Part shown: positions 24,915 through 33,246 of the stretch, in pieces | How positions within the stretch are numbered: position 1 is the first letter of the stretch | Layout: every line of letters starts with the position of its first letter | Assembly: GCF_030915525.1 (NCBI RefSeq) | Contig: NZ_CP133269.1 | Coordinates: forward strand, 2,138,501 to 2,202,500 | DNA from: Neobacillus sp. PS2-9 | GTDB taxonomy: Bacteria; Bacillota; Bacilli; Bacillales; Cytobacillaceae | Direction of reading: 5' to 3' | DNA: 64,000 nucleotides | The notes under the pieces: model-generated | Database searches by the model: none | What the model was told of the DNA's origin: nothing | Seen by the model: only the letters and a program-made list of their open reading frames with translations | Translations under genes and position numbers: made by a program

Positions 24915-25166
24915 TTAAAATAATAATTCAAAAACCTCGTTTAATTGGGATGCTCTTTTTTCATCCTGCTCCTCTTTGGCGTAGTTAATTTCTTTTGGCA
25001 GCATCTTATTTAAAAAAGCAATCTCCCTTTGACTTAAAGCTTGAACAAAAGAACCTTCAGAACGATAATTACCTTCCATGAGTTTACGGTAAATATGTCT
25101 TCCCTCTGAATGGTCGTCAGTATAATTCGATAATATTTCTCTTAGGTATCCTAAAGTTTGATCCAT
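24915..25166 (-). CDS. csgA: CsgA-like sigma-G-dependent sporulation protein
   Basis: The 83-residue protein reads MDQTLGYLREILSNYTDDHSEGRHIYRKLMEGNY...FVQALSQREIAFLNKMLPKEINYAKEEQDEKRASQLNEVFELLF. This matches the B. subtilis CsgA pattern (DVTLGYLRE, FLN..L.KEIKYA..EQD.KRA.ELNEVYELL), a spore-associated acid-soluble protein made in the forespore. The start at 25166 leaves room for the AAGGG site; a start four codons earlier would abut it. I could not identify a clean sigma-G promoter. Confidence 0.8.
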   Translation of the reverse strand: MDQTLGYLREILSNYTDDHSEGRHIYRKLMEGNYRSEGSFVQALSQREIAFLNKMLPKEINYAKEEQDEKRASQLNEVFELLF

Positions 25167-25244
25167 GCATTCATCCATCCCTTCACAACTTTATTTTTTG
25201 ACGTAACGATAATAATATACGTTAGAAGAAGGAAGCAAACAAAA

Positions 25245-25281
25245 TAAAAAGGACCTCAATCTTCTGTGAAATGAGGTCCTA
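25245..25281 (-). terminator. terminator of the methyltransferase gene
   Basis: On the minus strand AGGACCTCA/TGAGGTCCT with a 13-base loop is followed by TTTTTATT. Confidence 0.85.
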
Positions 25282-25290
25282 CAGTATATT

Positions 25291-26001
25291 TTATTTAGTA
25301 CAACTAATAATTCGATAACTCAAAATATTTTGATATTTAATAACTATGCTTCCGTGTTCATTTAGAATGTGAAAAAGTTCAGGCTCGAAGTTTGCAGAGA
25401 AATTAAATTCTGGTGCATGGTTTCCGTGACTAAGAGGCTGTTTTTGCGTTTTTAATAAGATATTTTTAAAATTTGCGGCTTCTAATAAATTTTTCCAGTC
25501 ATCTTCTAATAATAATGAATCTATTGCGTAAAATTTTTTAATTTCGGATTCTTCCTGCTGACTTAATTTTGAGTTAATGGTCATTTCATTTGCAATTAGG
25601 CGACCACCTTTTTTTAATACTCTATAGAATTCCTTTAAGGCCTTCGGTTTATTGACAAAGGCTAAAACTGATTCAGATAAAATAAAATCAAAGGAATCAT
25701 CTTCAAAGGGGATTTCTTCAATGGATCCTTGAATTAACTGAATAGGAAGCTTTAAGGACTGAAAACGGCTTTTGGCTTTTTCAACCATTATTGGATTAAT
25801 CTCCAATCCAAACACCTTAGCTTTGTATTGCTGATATAAATAGGCAGCCGTTTGGCCAGTACCACATCCAGCATCTAATATAAATGAGTTAGTTGTAATA
25901 TTTTCTCCAGAAAGTATATCTTTTGTTAAAAGGATTCCACCAGGATGGGCTCCTCCAACGCCAAATTTAGCTAAGAAATCAAAATAAGTTAAGCCTCCCA
26001 T
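25291..26001 (-). CDS. class I SAM-dependent methyltransferase
   Basis: A methyltransferase of about 236 residues of the UbiE/Methyltransf_11 type. SAM motif I is LDAGCGTGQTAAYL, the acidic end of beta2 is VFGLEINP, motif II region is EIPFEDDSFDFILSESVLAF, and motif III is RVLKKGGRLIANEM. The substrate is unknown. The ATG at 26001 has GGGTGGTG upstream; a GTG three codons earlier is an alternative. It is a single gene with a terminator. Confidence 0.83.
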   Translation of the reverse strand: MGGLTYFDFLAKFGVGGAHPGGILLTKDILSGENITTNSFILDAGCGTGQTAAYLYQQYKAKVFGLEINPIMVEKAKSRFQSLKLPIQLIQGSIEEIPFEDDSFDFILSESVLAFVNKPKALKEFYRVLKKGGRLIANEMTINSKLSQQEESEIKKFYAIDSLLLEDDWKNLLEAANFKNILLKTQKQPLSHGNHAPEFNFSANFEPELFHILNEHGSIVIKYQNILSYRIISCTK

Positions 26002-26188
26002 AGACACCACCCAATTTATCTTTTTTGCATTCTATGTATAAAAGGGGATAGAGGTTCTTTAACTTTAACGTGCCAAGAAATGACAAAGAACGAATTGTTT
26101 CCTAGGCATATTCAAATTTATTAAGCACAAATTAAGTAAATGGAGGGGAGATATTTACTTTCCATACCATTCTTAAGGAGTGCTACTC

Positions 26189-26464
26189 ATGCGAAAAATG
26201 AATAAAATGCCGTTTCTCAATTTGTTCATGCCTAAACGGAAGAGTAGAGGAACTATGTGGGCCTCACTTTTAGGATTAGGAATAAGTGCTGCTGTTTTTG
26301 GAATGAAAAGAGGAAAACATAGTGACATTACACGTCCGATTCAAAATGCTGTAAGAACTTTCACACCTAAGGCAAACATTAATTTAATGGACAATGCGGC
26401 ACTAACCGAATTCTCTGAAGAATTACTAACAAGTGCCCTAAATAATAATAATAATAAGGAATAA
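26189..26464 (+). CDS. DUF3918-like small membrane-anchored protein
   Basis: The 91-residue protein has a basic N-terminus (MRKMNKMPFLNLFMPKRKSRG), one hydrophobic segment (WASLLGLGISAAVFGMKRG) and a polar tail ending in an Asn run. It resembles the DUF3918/YrzQ group of small Bacillus proteins. The ATG at 26189 lies ten bases behind AAGGAG. No function is known. Confidence 0.6.
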   Translation: MRKMNKMPFLNLFMPKRKSRGTMWASLLGLGISAAVFGMKRGKHSDITRPIQNAVRTFTPKANINLMDNAALTEFSEELLTSALNNNNNKE

Positions 26465-26466
26465 GA

Positions 26467-26496
26467 AAAAGTCCGCTAACTATGCGGACTTTTTCA
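26467..26496. terminator. bidirectional terminator
   Basis: AAAAAGTCCGC/GCGGACTTTTT with a seven-base loop between the converging DUF3918-like and VanW genes. Confidence 0.9.
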
Positions 26497-26501
26497 TTTG
26501 C

Positions 26502-27383
26502 TTAATAAGGTGGACCTGGTACTTTGCGTGGGATATATTGTATATTTTCCGATGAATATAGTTTAATTATCAACAGATGCCCTATTGTCCTTGCCTGAAT
26601 TAAAATAGGTTGGTTATACATGTTCTTAAATTCAAAGTCGGGACCATACCAACTAACAGTGGCATCTCGCCCAGGTGGGATATAGGGAACTTTTTTGCTA
26701 TGAGAAAAACGCTGAACAATTTTTAAACCAGCGTTATCAACAGCATTAAATAAAGTGGAGGATACTTGGCAGATCCCTCCCCCGATATCTTCCGAATATT
26801 CTCCTCTGATAATCACAGGTGCTCGTAAATAGCCTTTTGCAACAGTTCTTTTACCAACGACTCTGTTAAAAGAAAAGATTTCCCCAGGAAAAACAACAGT
26901 ATTATTAATCGCTTTTACTGCTAACTGAATATTAGTGGTTCTCGTTATGTTACTAGGATTAAATGTGGTTACATACCGTCCAATACGTAAGCTTCGAATC
27001 TCTTCAAGTAATTCACTATCCACTTTTGCATAGGCTGGGAGCATAGGAATTTCTAATGTACCGCGACGACGTGAAAAAAAGTAAGAATAAAATTGTTCTG
27101 TAAAGGCTTGGCGGTTAATACGAAAACCTACCTGTTCTGCAATTATGGTTCCATGTTGATTTATGTATGCATTTTTAGGCTGAGTAGTAAATTGTTTATC
27201 GAGTTGATCTAAAAACTGATTATATTTTCCATTATCGATTATTGGTAAATCAGTATTGGGATTAGAAAAATCCATCCGGTTTAAAGTTGTTATATTGTAG
27301 CCGTCCTTTGTAATTTCTAAGTGGTCTGGGGAAACTACTGATTGGGCCACCATCAAAACACTAAATATCCAAGACAACATCAT
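26502..27383 (-). CDS. VanW family exported protein
   Basis: The 293-residue protein begins with a hydrophobic signal sequence (MMLSWIFSVLMVAQSVVS) and carries the VanW domain (PF04294) in its C-terminal half: TTFNPSNITRTTNIQLAVKAINNTVVFPGEIFSFNRVVGKRTVAKGY, SEDIGGGICQVSSTLFNAVDNAGL, and a beta-rich tail. In Bacillus such proteins are associated with the envelope or spore; VanW is linked to but not required for vancomycin resistance. The start at 27383 has GAGGAGGG seven bases upstream. Confidence 0.85.
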   Translation of the reverse strand: MMLSWIFSVLMVAQSVVSPDHLEITKDGYNITTLNRMDFSNPNTDLPIIDNGKYNQFLDQLDKQFTTQPKNAYINQHGTIIAEQVGFRINRQAFTEQFYSYFFSRRRGTLEIPMLPAYAKVDSELLEEIRSLRIGRYVTTFNPSNITRTTNIQLAVKAINNTVVFPGEIFSFNRVVGKRTVAKGYLRAPVIIRGEYSEDIGGGICQVSSTLFNAVDNAGLKIVQRFSHSKKVPYIPPGRDATVSWYGPDFEFKNMYNQPILIQARTIGHLLIIKLYSSENIQYIPRKVPGPPY

Positions 27384-27519
27384 ATCGTAACCCTCCTCAT
27401 TATAATATAAGTAGAAGATTGCCAATCCATGTAAAAAGTAAGAAAGAAATCAATATAGGTAAAAAAGGAAAACTTGCATTAATTATCCATTTTGGTATTT
27501 ACAAATAAAAGAATATGTA

Positions 27520-27547
27520 TTATTATCATTATTGATAATGATAATAA
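27520..27547. promoter_or_regulatory. 28-bp palindromic operator (Fur-box-like)
   Basis: TTATTATCATTA and TAATGATAATAA are perfect 12-bp inverted repeats around TTGA. The GATAATGATAAT core resembles a Fur/Zur-type box. It ends 19 bases before the regulator start, between divergent vanW and regulator genes, so autoregulation by the wHTH protein or iron control are both possible. Confidence 0.6.
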
Positions 27548-27566
27548 AAAACAGGAGAAGAAATTC

Positions 27567-28112
27567 ATGATAAAAGAATCAACGGTTGATGTGATCCTAC
27601 ATCCGGTACGGATGAGAATAATCCAATCCTTAATAAACCAACAAATAACAGTACAGCAAATAAAAGATCTACTTCCTGATATTCCTCAAGCATCCTTGTA
27701 TCGTCATATTAAAAAGCTTGTTGATGCAGAGGTTATTCATATCATTGATGAAATACCAAACCGAGGTACGGTTGAAAAGGTGTTTTCAATCAATGACCCA
27801 AACAAGATGACTTTAGGAATTGAGGAATTAAACAAACTCTCAAAGGATGAACATATGGGTTTATTTATAAAATTCATGGCGAATTTAATGGGGGAATACG
27901 AGAGGTATTTACATCAAGAAAAAATTGATTTAGCAGTTGATGGTGTATCTTTTCGGCAAACGTCAGTTTATTTAACTGATGAGGAGTATGCTGATTTTAT
28001 AAAGGAACTGGTTTCAGTCTATTTAAAGGTTACTCAAAATAAGCCAAAAAAGGATAGAAAAAGAAGAACGCTTGCAACAGTAATTATTCCAGAGAAAATT
28101 AAAGAGCAATAG
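27567..28112 (+). CDS. ArsR-type winged-helix transcriptional regulator
   Basis: The 181-residue regulator has an N-terminal winged helix (DVILHPVRMRIIQSLINQQITVQQIKDLLPDIPQASLYRHIKKLVDAEVIHII) of the HTH_20/ArsR type and a C-terminal helical domain (FIKFMANLMGEYERYL..., EEYADFIKELVSVYLKV) like YdfL or effector-binding regulators. The ATG at 27567 has GGAG upstream. It is followed after 12 bases by an alpha/beta-hydrolase and is presumably in an operon with it. A palindrome covers its promoter region. Confidence 0.82.
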   Translation: MIKESTVDVILHPVRMRIIQSLINQQITVQQIKDLLPDIPQASLYRHIKKLVDAEVIHIIDEIPNRGTVEKVFSINDPNKMTLGIEELNKLSKDEHMGLFIKFMANLMGEYERYLHQEKIDLAVDGVSFRQTSVYLTDEEYADFIKELVSVYLKVTQNKPKKDRKRRTLATVIIPEKIKEQ

Positions 28113-28124
28113 GGGGATTTTTTA

Positions 28125-29102
28125 ATGAAAATTAAAGAAAAAGATGTCACCATTCAAGGCCACGTAGCACTTAAAGGAACATTAAGTATGCCAGAAATGA
28201 GGATTGAAAAAAGTCCAGCGATTTTAATTATAGTGGGTTCTGGAAAAATAGACCGTAATGGAAAAGTAAACAAAAAATTGGATCTTAAACTATATCGTCA
28301 ATTGGCTGAATATTTAACATCTATTGGATATATTACCCTTAGATATGATAAACGAGGTGTTGCGGAAAGTGAAGGAGACTTTTTAACAACAGGATTATGG
28401 GATTTGGTGGATGACGCACAGGCCGCTGTTCATTTTTTGAAAAGTCTTCCTGAAGTAGACTCGAAAAGTGTTATTGTCCTTGGGCATAGCGAAGGCTGTA
28501 CTATTGGAGCTGCTGTTGCAGCACGGGAAAGTCTTGGCGGGTTAATTCTACTTTCAGGTGCTGTTGAAAGAATAAGCGAAGCATTAAAACGGCAGAGGGA
28601 TATTGCAGTAGATGACATCAAACATGCAAAGGGATTTCAAGGATTTTTATTACGTCTATTTGGTACACATAATAAAGTGGAACAACAGGCGCAAAAAGCC
28701 ATTAATAAGGTACTTCAGTCAACGGATGATGTGATGAAAGTAAACTTTGTTAAAACAAATGCGAAATGGATGCGAGAACATTTTAATTATAATGTTAGAG
28801 AGGATTTATCAAAAGTAACATGTCCAGTTCTTGCCATAACTGGAGCACGCGACGTTCAGGCGAATCCAGCAGTCCTGAACGATTTACCTCTTTACGTTAA
28901 AGGAGATGCACAATTTAAGGTAATCGAAAATATGGCACACTCTTGTAAACTTGTCACATATAACTCAACTATTTTTACGATGAAAAAAGACATTGTGGCA
29001 CAAGGAGATCTTCCAATCCATCCTGAATTAAAGAATCAGCTAGAAGCATGGCTTCAAGATCACTATATAAACACTCCAGCAAAACATTCAATAACCATAT
29101 AG
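28125..29102 (+). CDS. alpha/beta-hydrolase (serine hydrolase)
   Basis: The 325-residue protein has a normal nucleophile elbow GHSEG (VIVLGHSEGCTIGAA), the early RYDKRGVAESEG block of the YqkD/hydrolase_4 group, ITGARDVQANP carrying the acid, and a terminal NMAHSCK histidine. It probably acts as an esterase or lipase on an unknown substrate. It shares a transcription unit with the upstream regulator, which suggests substrate-inducible expression. The ribosome binding site AGGGGGA is at the end of the regulator gene. Confidence 0.83.
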   Translation: MKIKEKDVTIQGHVALKGTLSMPEMRIEKSPAILIIVGSGKIDRNGKVNKKLDLKLYRQLAEYLTSIGYITLRYDKRGVAESEGDFLTTGLWDLVDDAQAAVHFLKSLPEVDSKSVIVLGHSEGCTIGAAVAARESLGGLILLSGAVERISEALKRQRDIAVDDIKHAKGFQGFLLRLFGTHNKVEQQAQKAINKVLQSTDDVMKVNFVKTNAKWMREHFNYNVREDLSKVTCPVLAITGARDVQANPAVLNDLPLYVKGDAQFKVIENMAHSCKLVTYNSTIFTMKKDIVAQGDLPIHPELKNQLEAWLQDHYINTPAKHSITI

Positions 29103-29118
29103 TTAAATATATTAGAGC

Positions 29119-29149
29119 TTGCCCAACATTTGATGGGCGATTTTTTTTG
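29119..29149 (+). terminator. intrinsic terminator
   Basis: GCCCA/TGGGC stem with an eight-base loop is followed by GATTTTTTTT. Confidence 0.75.
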
Positions 29150-29247
29150 CTCTTGATAAAATGGTAATTTGGTAGGTTTAATAGAAACCGATATTCCTAT
29201 AGAATAGTATTTACTGTTGTATTTTGTCAAAGGAGGTTAAAAAAGAC

Positions 29248-30474
29248 TTGAAATTAAGGATTTTTCTTTTACTTACTTTAACAGTAATAGTACTGCATCC
29301 ATTACCAACATTTGCAAATGAAGAAGTTACGAACAATGGTTGGTATGAAGAGAACGGAAAACAGTATTATTACAAAGACAATCTAGTTGTGAAGGGCTGG
29401 GTAGCTCTTGGAGACAATTGGTATTATTTTAACCACAGTGATGGAACACTTCACAAAGGTTGGCTATATGATAATGGCAAATGGTATTTTATGAATAATA
29501 ATGGGGTAATGCAGCGTGGCTGGTTAAAAGATGACGAAAAATGGTATTACCTTGAAAGCAGTGGGTCAATGAAAAGAGGTTGGCTTTTTAACGGGGGTAA
29601 AAGGTATTATCTTGACCTTTCAGGAAAAATGCAAACAGGCTGGATCTATTCAGCAGGGAAGTGGTATTACCTTGCGGATAATGGTGCAATGCAGCAAGGT
29701 TGGATACTTGATAATGGGAAATGGTACTTCCTTAGTAAAAACGGTGAAATGCAAAAAGGTTGGATATTACAAAATGACCGTTGGTATTATTTAAATCAAT
29801 CTGGAGCGATGCAAGTTGGCTGGATTTATTTAGATAGATGGTATTACTTTAATCGTAATGGATGCTGGATTCCTAGTACAATTGCGGATCAGTTTACTAC
29901 CATAGATGATAATAATCAGTTAATCCTCGTTACGACATCAGGTTATTCCACTAATGTTGCAAAAATACGAACCTTTGAAAAAGTGGATAGCAAGTGGTAT
30001 GAAAAACAAAATATATCAGGTTTTATTGGAAAAGAAGGCTTTGCTACCATAATGAAAGAAGGGGCAAAAAAGTCTCCAAGAGGGAAATTTTCGATAGGAA
30101 CCGCATTCGGACGTTATCAAAACCCTGGAACAAAACTGCCATATCGGCAAATTACAAATGACGATGTATGGGTCGATGACCCGGCATCTTCGCTATATAA
30201 TACTTGGCAAAAACAATCAGAAAATAATAGTCGATGGACAAGTGCGGAAAAAATGAATATTCCAGCCTATAATTATGGATTTGTTATTAATTATAATACG
30301 GTGGAGAGAATTCCTGGGGCTGGTTCTGCAATCTTTTTCCATGTGGCAAGTAGTTATACACTGGGATGTACAGGAACGGTACAAAATAATGTCCTGTCCA
30401 TTCTTAAATGGGTAGATCCTAGTAAACTGCCTGTCATAATTCAAACACCTGAAAGCGAATTCGGTAATTATTAG
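29248..30474 (+). CDS. secreted L,D-transpeptidase-like protein with cell-wall-binding repeats
   Basis: The start TTG at 29248 follows AAAGGAGG and gives a clean signal peptide (LKLRIFLLLTLTVIVLHPLPTFA). Residues about 30-215 hold eight to nine CW_binding_1-type repeats of about 20 residues (GWxxxxGKWYYLxxxGxMxxGW). The C-terminal domain (about 230-405) resembles the YkuD L,D-transpeptidase fold, with GSAIFFHVASSYTLGCTGTV giving a His and the catalytic Cys. It probably cross-links or edits peptidoglycan at the cell surface. Choline-type repeats are unusual in Bacillaceae; the ligand here is unknown. Confidence 0.82.
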   Translation: MKLRIFLLLTLTVIVLHPLPTFANEEVTNNGWYEENGKQYYYKDNLVVKGWVALGDNWYYFNHSDGTLHKGWLYDNGKWYFMNNNGVMQRGWLKDDEKWYYLESSGSMKRGWLFNGGKRYYLDLSGKMQTGWIYSAGKWYYLADNGAMQQGWILDNGKWYFLSKNGEMQKGWILQNDRWYYLNQSGAMQVGWIYLDRWYYFNRNGCWIPSTIADQFTTIDDNNQLILVTTSGYSTNVAKIRTFEKVDSKWYEKQNISGFIGKEGFATIMKEGAKKSPRGKFSIGTAFGRYQNPGTKLPYRQITNDDVWVDDPASSLYNTWQKQSENNSRWTSAEKMNIPAYNYGFVINYNTVERIPGAGSAIFFHVASSYTLGCTGTVQNNVLSILKWVDPSKLPVIIQTPESEFGNY

Positions 30475-30510
30475 TAGATGAAACAACTAGAAACTTACTT
30501 TGAATTAGGA

Positions 30511-30537
30511 AGTACTGGGTGAACCAGTACTTTTTAT
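30511..30537 (+). terminator. intrinsic terminator
   Basis: AGTACTGG/CCAGTACT with loop GTGAA is followed by TTTTTAT. Confidence 0.85.
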
Positions 30538-30645
30538 ATTTTTATGAAAGTAATGAAAAATTTGTAGAAATATAGTATAGTAGCAGTGTTATAATATGTA
30601 GATAAATGCTAGCAATGAGATAATAGTTTTATAGGAGATGCTAAC

Positions 30646-30840
30646 ATGACTGAAAACGAAAGAATTCAACTAAATGTAAGAATCACCAAAGAAACCTCAG
30701 GAAAACTTGATGAAATTGTCGAGTATTATCAACAAGGACTAAAGCTTGGTAGAATTTATAAGGGTGATGTGTTAACAGATATAATAGAAAAATCGTATGA
30801 AGTGATGAATAAGCAGAAAAAATCTTTTAAGAGATATTAA
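30646..30840 (+). CDS. small ribbon-helix-helix-like protein
   Basis: The 64-residue protein IQLNVRITKETSGKLDEIVEYYQQGLKLGRIYKGDVLTDIIEKSYEVM has a short beta strand followed by two helices, the pattern of CopG/Arc-type DNA-binding proteins, with a longer loop between the helices. AGGAG precedes the ATG. No toxin partner is adjacent, so an orphan regulator is more likely than an antitoxin. A terminator follows directly. Confidence 0.6.
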   Translation: MTENERIQLNVRITKETSGKLDEIVEYYQQGLKLGRIYKGDVLTDIIEKSYEVMNKQKKSFKRY

Positions 30841-30842
30841 TG

Positions 30843-30877
30843 GAAAAGGTTCGAGAACTTCTCGGCCTTTTTTTTTA
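30843..30877 (+). terminator. intrinsic terminator, tract extended by MITE target duplication
   Basis: AAGG(TT)CGAGA-ACT-TCTCG(G)CCTT is followed by a run of nine T. The last TTTTTTTA of this tract is the left copy of the 8-bp duplication made by MITE copy C. Confidence 0.8.
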
Positions 30878-31060
30878 GGCTGTGTAAATGAACATTGTTG
30901 ATTTTTATACTCTGTTGATTGGAGTGGAAGGCACGAAGACTCCTGTGGGAGTACGGTTCAGGGGAGACCCCGCAGGCGTGAACGCCGAGGAGGCTCGCCG
31001 AAACGCCCACGGAAAGCGAAGTGCCTGGAGCGGAAATCAACAGACAACTTTAACAAAGCC
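30878..31060 (+). mobile_element. MITE copy C (183 bp)
   Basis: Ends are GGCTGTGTAAATG and CTTTAACAAAGCC; exact 8-bp duplications TTTTTTTA flank it (30870-30877 and 31061-31068). The stem GGCAC (30930-30934) pairs with GTGCC (31021-31025), a coordinated change relative to GGCGC/GCGCC in copies D and E. It was inserted in the T tract of a terminator. Confidence 0.92.
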
Positions 31061-31170
31061 TTTTTTTAAAACAAGACTATTAAATGGATTGTAAACGTAT
31101 ATTAAATTTATTAGAATATTTAGAAAAGAATTTGAATATTTAAGTTTTGGGAGTATAATTAAACTTATAA

Positions 31171-31190
31171 CATACTAACTGGTTAGTATG
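31171..31190. promoter_or_regulatory. TetR-type operator 1 of acyl-CoA operon
   Basis: CATACTAACT/GGTTAGTATG is a 20-bp palindrome with one mismatch. A TATAAT-like -10 lies just upstream at 31153. A second site with the same core is at 35607-35626. The palindrome would block the promoter when bound by the TetR protein encoded at 34983. Confidence 0.75.
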
Positions 31191-31208
31191 GAGAAGGGAG
31201 TGGAGAGA

Positions 31209-32417
31209 TTGGATTTTTCATATTCTCAAAAGGTTAAAGATTTGCAAGAAAAGTTAACAGCATTCATGGGGGCTTATGTTTACCCAAATGAATCTGTGTA
31301 CGAACAGCAATTAAATGAACAGGAGAGTCGTTGGATTGCAGTCCCGCCAATCATGGAGGAACTAAAGGAAAAGGCAAAAGCAGAGGGTTTATGGAATTTG
31401 TTTTTACCTGAAAGTGAATTTGGTGCAGGTCTAACCAATTTGGAATATGCTCCTCTTTGCGAAATAATGGGGCGTTCGTTAATTGGACCAGAAGTGTTTA
31501 ATTGTAGTGCACCTGATACAGGTAATATGGAAGTCATTGTTCGTTATGGTAAGGAACAGCATAAGGAAGAATGGCTGAAACCACTGCTGGCAGGGGAAAT
31601 TAGGTCATGTTTCTCGATGACAGAACCAGCGGTTGCCTCCTCTGATGCGACCAACATAGAAGCACGAATTGAACGCGACGGTGATGAATACGTCATTAAT
31701 GGACGAAAATGGTGGTCATCTGGTGCCGGTGATCCTCGCTGTAAAATAGCAATTGTTATGGGGAAAACAGATCCGAATGCTAACCGTCATGAACAACAAT
31801 CTATGATTCTAGTTCCTCTTGATACCCCTGGGGTAAAAATTGAACGGATGCTGCCAGTGTTTGGATACGATCATGCTCCACATGGACATGGTGAGATTAC
31901 GTATGAAAATGTAAGAGTTCCTGCCGACAATATCCTTTGGGGAGAAGGAAAGGGATTTGCTATTGCTCAAGGTAGACTGGGTCCTGGAAGAATCCATCAC
32001 TGTATGAGATTAATCGGTGCAGCTGAGCGAGCACTTGAGGAATTGTGTAAGCGTGTTCAAAGTCGGACCGCTTTTGGAAAGCCGCTTTCTCGCCAAGGTG
32101 TAATTGGGGAGTGGATTGCTGATTCAAGGATTGAAATTGAACAAGCTAGGTTGCTAACTTTAAAAGCTGCTTACATGATGGATACTGTTGGTAATAAAGA
32201 AGCAAAAACAGAAATTGCCATGATTAAGGTGGTTGCACCATCGATGGCATTGCGTGTGATTGACCGTGCAATTCAAGCATTAGGTGCTGCTGGGGTTTCT
32301 AATGATTTTACATTAGCAGCTCAATGGGCAAATGCAAGGACATTGAGATTGGCTGACGGTCCTGATGAAGTTCATCGTGCTCAGCTGGCAAAACTCGAAC
32401 TACGTAAATATCAATAA
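31209..32417 (+). CDS. acyl-CoA dehydrogenase family protein
   Basis: The 402-residue flavoenzyme oxidises an acyl-CoA at the alpha-beta bond. FAD/substrate blocks are [47 protein letters not shown], and the C-terminal [15 protein letters not shown]. This set is typical of the ACAD10/11-like group, which goes together with an APH-like kinase (here at 36130). The TTG at 31209 has a GGGAGTGGAG site; the ATG at 31188 lies within the operator. It is the first gene of the catabolic locus. Confidence 0.9.
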   Translation: MDFSYSQKVKDLQEKLTAFMGAYVYPNESVYEQQLNEQESRWIAVPPIMEELKEKAKAEGLWNLFLPESEFGAGLTNLEYAPLCEIMGRSLIGPEVFNCSAPDTGNMEVIVRYGKEQHKEEWLKPLLAGEIRSCFSMTEPAVASSDATNIEARIERDGDEYVINGRKWWSSGAGDPRCKIAIVMGKTDPNANRHEQQSMILVPLDTPGVKIERMLPVFGYDHAPHGHGEITYENVRVPADNILWGEGKGFAIAQGRLGPGRIHHCMRLIGAAERALEELCKRVQSRTAFGKPLSRQGVIGEWIADSRIEIEQARLLTLKAAYMMDTVGNKEAKTEIAMIKVVAPSMALRVIDRAIQALGAAGVSNDFTLAAQWANARTLRLADGPDEVHRAQLAKLELRKYQ

Positions 32418-32462
32418 AAACGATAGCTAAATTGTGAACTAGATAGAGAAGGGTTGGTACCT

Positions 32463-33215
32463 ATGAGATTAAATAAAAAGATTGCAATTGTAACAGGCGG
32501 CGGAAGCGGCATCGGACGTGCAGCCGCCGTCCGTTTTGCCAAAGAAGGAGCGACGGTTGCGGTAGCAGATATTAATTCTATCATGGGTGAAGAGACCGTC
32601 AGCATCATAAAAGAGGCAGGGGGAGAGGCTGTTTTTGTTAAAACGGATGTAGCCGATTCAGAACAAATCAAGCAGTTAATTCAGATTACATCCAATACAT
32701 TTGGCGGCTTACATATTATGTTCAACAATGCAGGTATTGGTAATTCCGAAGTACGGAGTGTGGATTTGGCAGAAGAGGAATGGGACAGAGTAGTTGATAT
32801 TAACTTGAAAGGCGTATTTCTTGGGATTAAATATGCTGTCCCTGAGATATCCAAATCAGGCGGCGGTTCAATTATTAATACCTCTAGTTTACTTGGACTG
32901 AAGGGTCAAAAGTATATGGCTGCTTACAATGCCTCTAAAGCAGGAGTAGTTGTACTGACAAAAAACGCTGCACTTGAGTATGGAAAATACAATATTAGGG
33001 TGAATGCGATTGCTCCAGGTGTGATCGATACAAAAATAATTGAAAACTGGAAACAGAACGAGCGTAAGTGGCCAATCATTTCTCGTGCCAATGCACTTGG
33101 AAGAATTGGCACACCAGAGGAAGTAGCAAATGCGGTTTTATTCTTAGCGTCAGATGAGGCCTCATTTATTACAGGAACCACTCTTTCAGTTGACGGTGGA
33201 GGACTTACGTTTTAA
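32463..33215 (+). CDS. SDR family oxidoreductase (FabG/glucose dehydrogenase-like)
   Basis: The 250-residue classical SDR has TGGGSGIGRAAAVRFA near the N-terminus, NNAG in the middle, and SSLLGLKGQKYMAAYNASKAGV with Ser, Tyr and Lys of the active site; it ends DGGGLTF. It is likely a 3-hydroxyacyl-CoA or alcohol dehydrogenase in the operon. The ATG at 32463 has AGAAGGG upstream. It lies 45 bases behind the dehydrogenase gene. Confidence 0.85.
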   Translation: MRLNKKIAIVTGGGSGIGRAAAVRFAKEGATVAVADINSIMGEETVSIIKEAGGEAVFVKTDVADSEQIKQLIQITSNTFGGLHIMFNNAGIGNSEVRSVDLAEEEWDRVVDINLKGVFLGIKYAVPEISKSGGGSIINTSSLLGLKGQKYMAAYNASKAGVVVLTKNAALEYGKYNIRVNAIAPGVIDTKIIENWKQNERKWPIISRANALGRIGTPEEVANAVLFLASDEASFITGTTLSVDGGGLTF

Positions 33216-33246
33216 TTTAATATGATTACCATATGGAGGGGAACGG

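Noticed and set aside
27520..27547. Intrinsic terminator at the 28-bp palindrome
   Set aside because: No T tract of sufficient length follows on either strand and the stem is purely AT-rich; its position before the start codon fits an operator better.
22833..31094. Open frames of 68-89 codons inside the MITE copies (near 22833, 30888 and 46772)
   Set aside because: They repeat in each MITE copy, are translations of the palindromic interior, lack ribosome binding sites and run out of the element by chance.
31188..31208. ATG start for the acyl-CoA dehydrogenase at 31188
   Set aside because: It is part of the palindromic operator and has no ribosome binding site; the TTG at 31209 fits the family N-terminus.
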